From the NCBI GenBank assembly GCA_002705465.1, contig PAGS01000067.1, positions 3,209 through 9,925 on the forward strand: 6,717 nucleotides of DNA, in the 5' to 3' direction. Shown piece after piece: positions 5,384 to 6,717 of this stretch. The translations under genes were made by a program, and so were the position numbers. The notes beneath the pieces are model-generated. The model ran no database searches. It was not told where the DNA came from and saw nothing but the letters and a program-made list of their open reading frames with translations. This stretch comes from Halieaceae bacterium (lineage in GTDB: Bacteria; Pseudomonadota; Gammaproteobacteria; Pseudomonadales; Halieaceae). The number at the start of each line of letters is the position of its first letter. The first letter of the stretch is position 1.

Positions 5384-6717
5384 ATGGTTGAGGTGGTCGA
5401 TACTGCCCCGTTGCGCGCCCATGTGCGGTTGCTGGGCGACATACTAGGCAGAATTATTCGCGACAATGCGGGTGAAGCGCTGTTCGATCGGGTAGAGCAG
5501 ATTCGGTTGCGCTCCAAGGAGGCGCAGGACAGTGACACCTGGGAGGCGCTCGATCAGCTGCTCGCCTCTCTCGAGGAGGGCGAATTCCTCGTTATAGCGC
5601 GTGCATTTAGTCAGTTCCTTAATCTGGCCAATATCGCTGATCAGCAGCACACGACTTCGGTGCAGACCGAGCCTCATTTTTCCGCCAGCTCGACGCTGCA
5701 AAAAACGCTACGGGTACTGCAGACCAAGGCGAAGGATACGGAGATTCAGGCGGCGATCGACAAACTGCACATTGATCTGGTACTTACTGCGCACCCCACT
5801 GAAATCACCCGCCGTACGCTCATTCACAAACATCGGGCGCTGAGCGAGTGCCTCAATGCGCTCGACTCTGCGGTTCAGAGTGATATGACGCGGCAACAGA
5901 CGCAGCGCCGAATAGCCGAGCTCGTATCACAGATCTGGCATACCGAGGAGTTCAGATCCGACAGACCGACGCCGGTTGATGAGGCGCGCTGGGGATTCGC
6001 AGTGATTGAAAATTCTCTCTGGGATGCGGTGCCGCAATTTCTCCGGCAAGTTGATGCGGTCTGTGACGCCTACTCGCTGCCTCTGCCCAGCGCGGATTGG
6101 TCGCCTATCAAAATATCCAGCTGGATCGGCGGTGATCGGGATGGTAATCCCAACGTCACAGCAGGCGTGACCCGAGAGGTCTTGCTGTTGGCACAGTGGC
6201 AAGCCTGTGAATTGTTCAGTGCCGACGTTGCACAACTCCATGAGGAGCTCTCGGCGACGACCGCGACAGCATATTTCAAAAGCTCAGCCATGGGTGCCAG
6301 AGAGCCTTACCGGGCAGTGCTGAAGCCACTTCTCGTGACGCTGCGCAGGCAACGTCAGGCGCTGGAGGCAGCGTTGAATCAGGGAGCATCGGCACCGGCG
6401 CCCCTCACCCTCGATGTGTTATTGGCGCCACTTCAGGCTTGCTTCGAGAGTCTCATCGCTTGCGGCTTGACCGAGATGGCGCGCGGGGCGTTGTGGGATA
6501 CATTGCGCCGGGCTCATTGCTTTGGCCCTTATCTCATCCAGTTGGATATCCGACAGGAAAGTGGCCGTCATCGCTCGGTTATGAGTGCCATCACGCAATT
6601 ACTGGAGGTCGGTGACTACAGCCAGTGGCCTGAGGAGAAGAAGGTCGCGTGGTTGCAGCATGAGCTCAGCAGTCCGCGTCCTTTGATCCCCTGGGACAGC
6701 CCCTTTGATGCCGAGGA
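5384..6717 (+). CDS. ppc: Phosphoenolpyruvate carboxylase, N-terminal half (3' end outside window)
   Basis: PEP carboxylase adds bicarbonate to phosphoenolpyruvate to give oxaloacetate, the anaplerotic feed of the TCA cycle. The frame stays open from ATG 5384 to the window end, giving 444 residues, about half of a normal 870-890-residue enzyme. Bacterial-type PEPC signatures are clear: VLTAHPTEITRRTLIHK (133-149) with the catalytic His137, equal to E. coli His138; RPTPVDEARWGFAVIENSLW (194-213); SSWIGGDRDGNPNVTA (245-260), the glycine-rich substrate region; LLDTLRR-type WDTLRRAHCFG (371-381); and LDIRQESGRH (387-396), matching E. coli RIDIRQESTRH. The second half, with the GRGG-type loop and the C-terminal allosteric site, is not in the window. 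The short spacing from hexR suggests one transcription unit. No disruption is seen in the visible part. Confidence 0.96.
   Translation, partial: MVEVVDTAPLRAHVRLLGDILGRIIRDNAGEALFDRVEQIRLRSKEAQDSDTWEALDQLLASLEEGEFLVIARAFSQFLNLANIADQQHTTSVQTEPHFSASSTLQKTLRVLQTKAKDTEIQAAIDKLHIDLVLTAHPTEITRRTLIHKHRALSECLNALDSAVQSDMTRQQTQRRIAELVSQIWHTEEFRSDRPTPVDEARWGFAVIENSLWDAVPQFLRQVDAVCDAYSLPLPSADWSPIKISSWIGGDRDGNPNVTAGVTREVLLLAQWQACELFSADVAQLHEELSATTATAYFKSSAMGAREPYRAVLKPLLVTLRRQRQALEAALNQGASAPAPLTLDVLLAPLQACFESLIACGLTEMARGALWDTLRRAHCFGPYLIQLDIRQESGRHRSVMSAITQLLEVGDYSQWPEEKKVAWLQHELSSPRPLIPWDSPFDAE

Overview
The window is an ordinary chromosomal segment of central carbon metabolism. Seven protein genes fill almost all of it, and every one belongs to a well-known family. 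The protein sequences resemble those of Pseudomonas, Shewanella and other non-enteric Gammaproteobacteria. The presence of HexR with a HexR-type operator also fits a gammaproteobacterium that uses the Entner-Doudoroff (ED) route for glucose. Base composition is moderately GC-rich in the genes and clearly AT-rich in the single regulatory gap. The genus cannot be fixed from this sequence alone.

Layout. Bases 1-3120 (+ strand) hold a tight run glk (3' end only), eda, zwf, pgl, with overlaps or gaps of no more than 13 bases. This looks like the distal part of one ED operon whose promoter lies upstream of the window. The missing ED enzyme edd (6-phosphogluconate dehydratase) is probably just upstream of glk, but that is inference. 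Bases 3121-3195 are a short convergent intergenic region carrying a strong intrinsic terminator that reads on the - strand. gap (GAPDH) lies on the - strand at 3196-4230. Bases 4231-4489 are the divergent gap/hexR control region, with a near-consensus HexR operator, a second AT-rich inverted repeat, a CTGACTTAGTCAG palindrome and a good sigma70-like promoter for gap. hexR (4490-5350) and the first half of ppc (5384 to the window end) follow on the + strand as a probable operon.

How the genes work together. Glk makes glucose 6-phosphate; Zwf and Pgl convert it to 6-phosphogluconate; Edd (not seen) makes KDPG; Eda splits KDPG into pyruvate and glyceraldehyde 3-phosphate; GAPDH takes the latter into lower glycolysis. 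HexR senses KDPG and would tie gap, its own gene and perhaps ppc to flux through the ED pathway. Ppc makes oxaloacetate from phosphoenolpyruvate to refill the TCA cycle.

No mobile element, CRISPR array, RNA gene or new defence or biosynthetic system was found. The points most worth a second look are the cis-regulatory architecture between gap and hexR and the hexR-ppc pairing.
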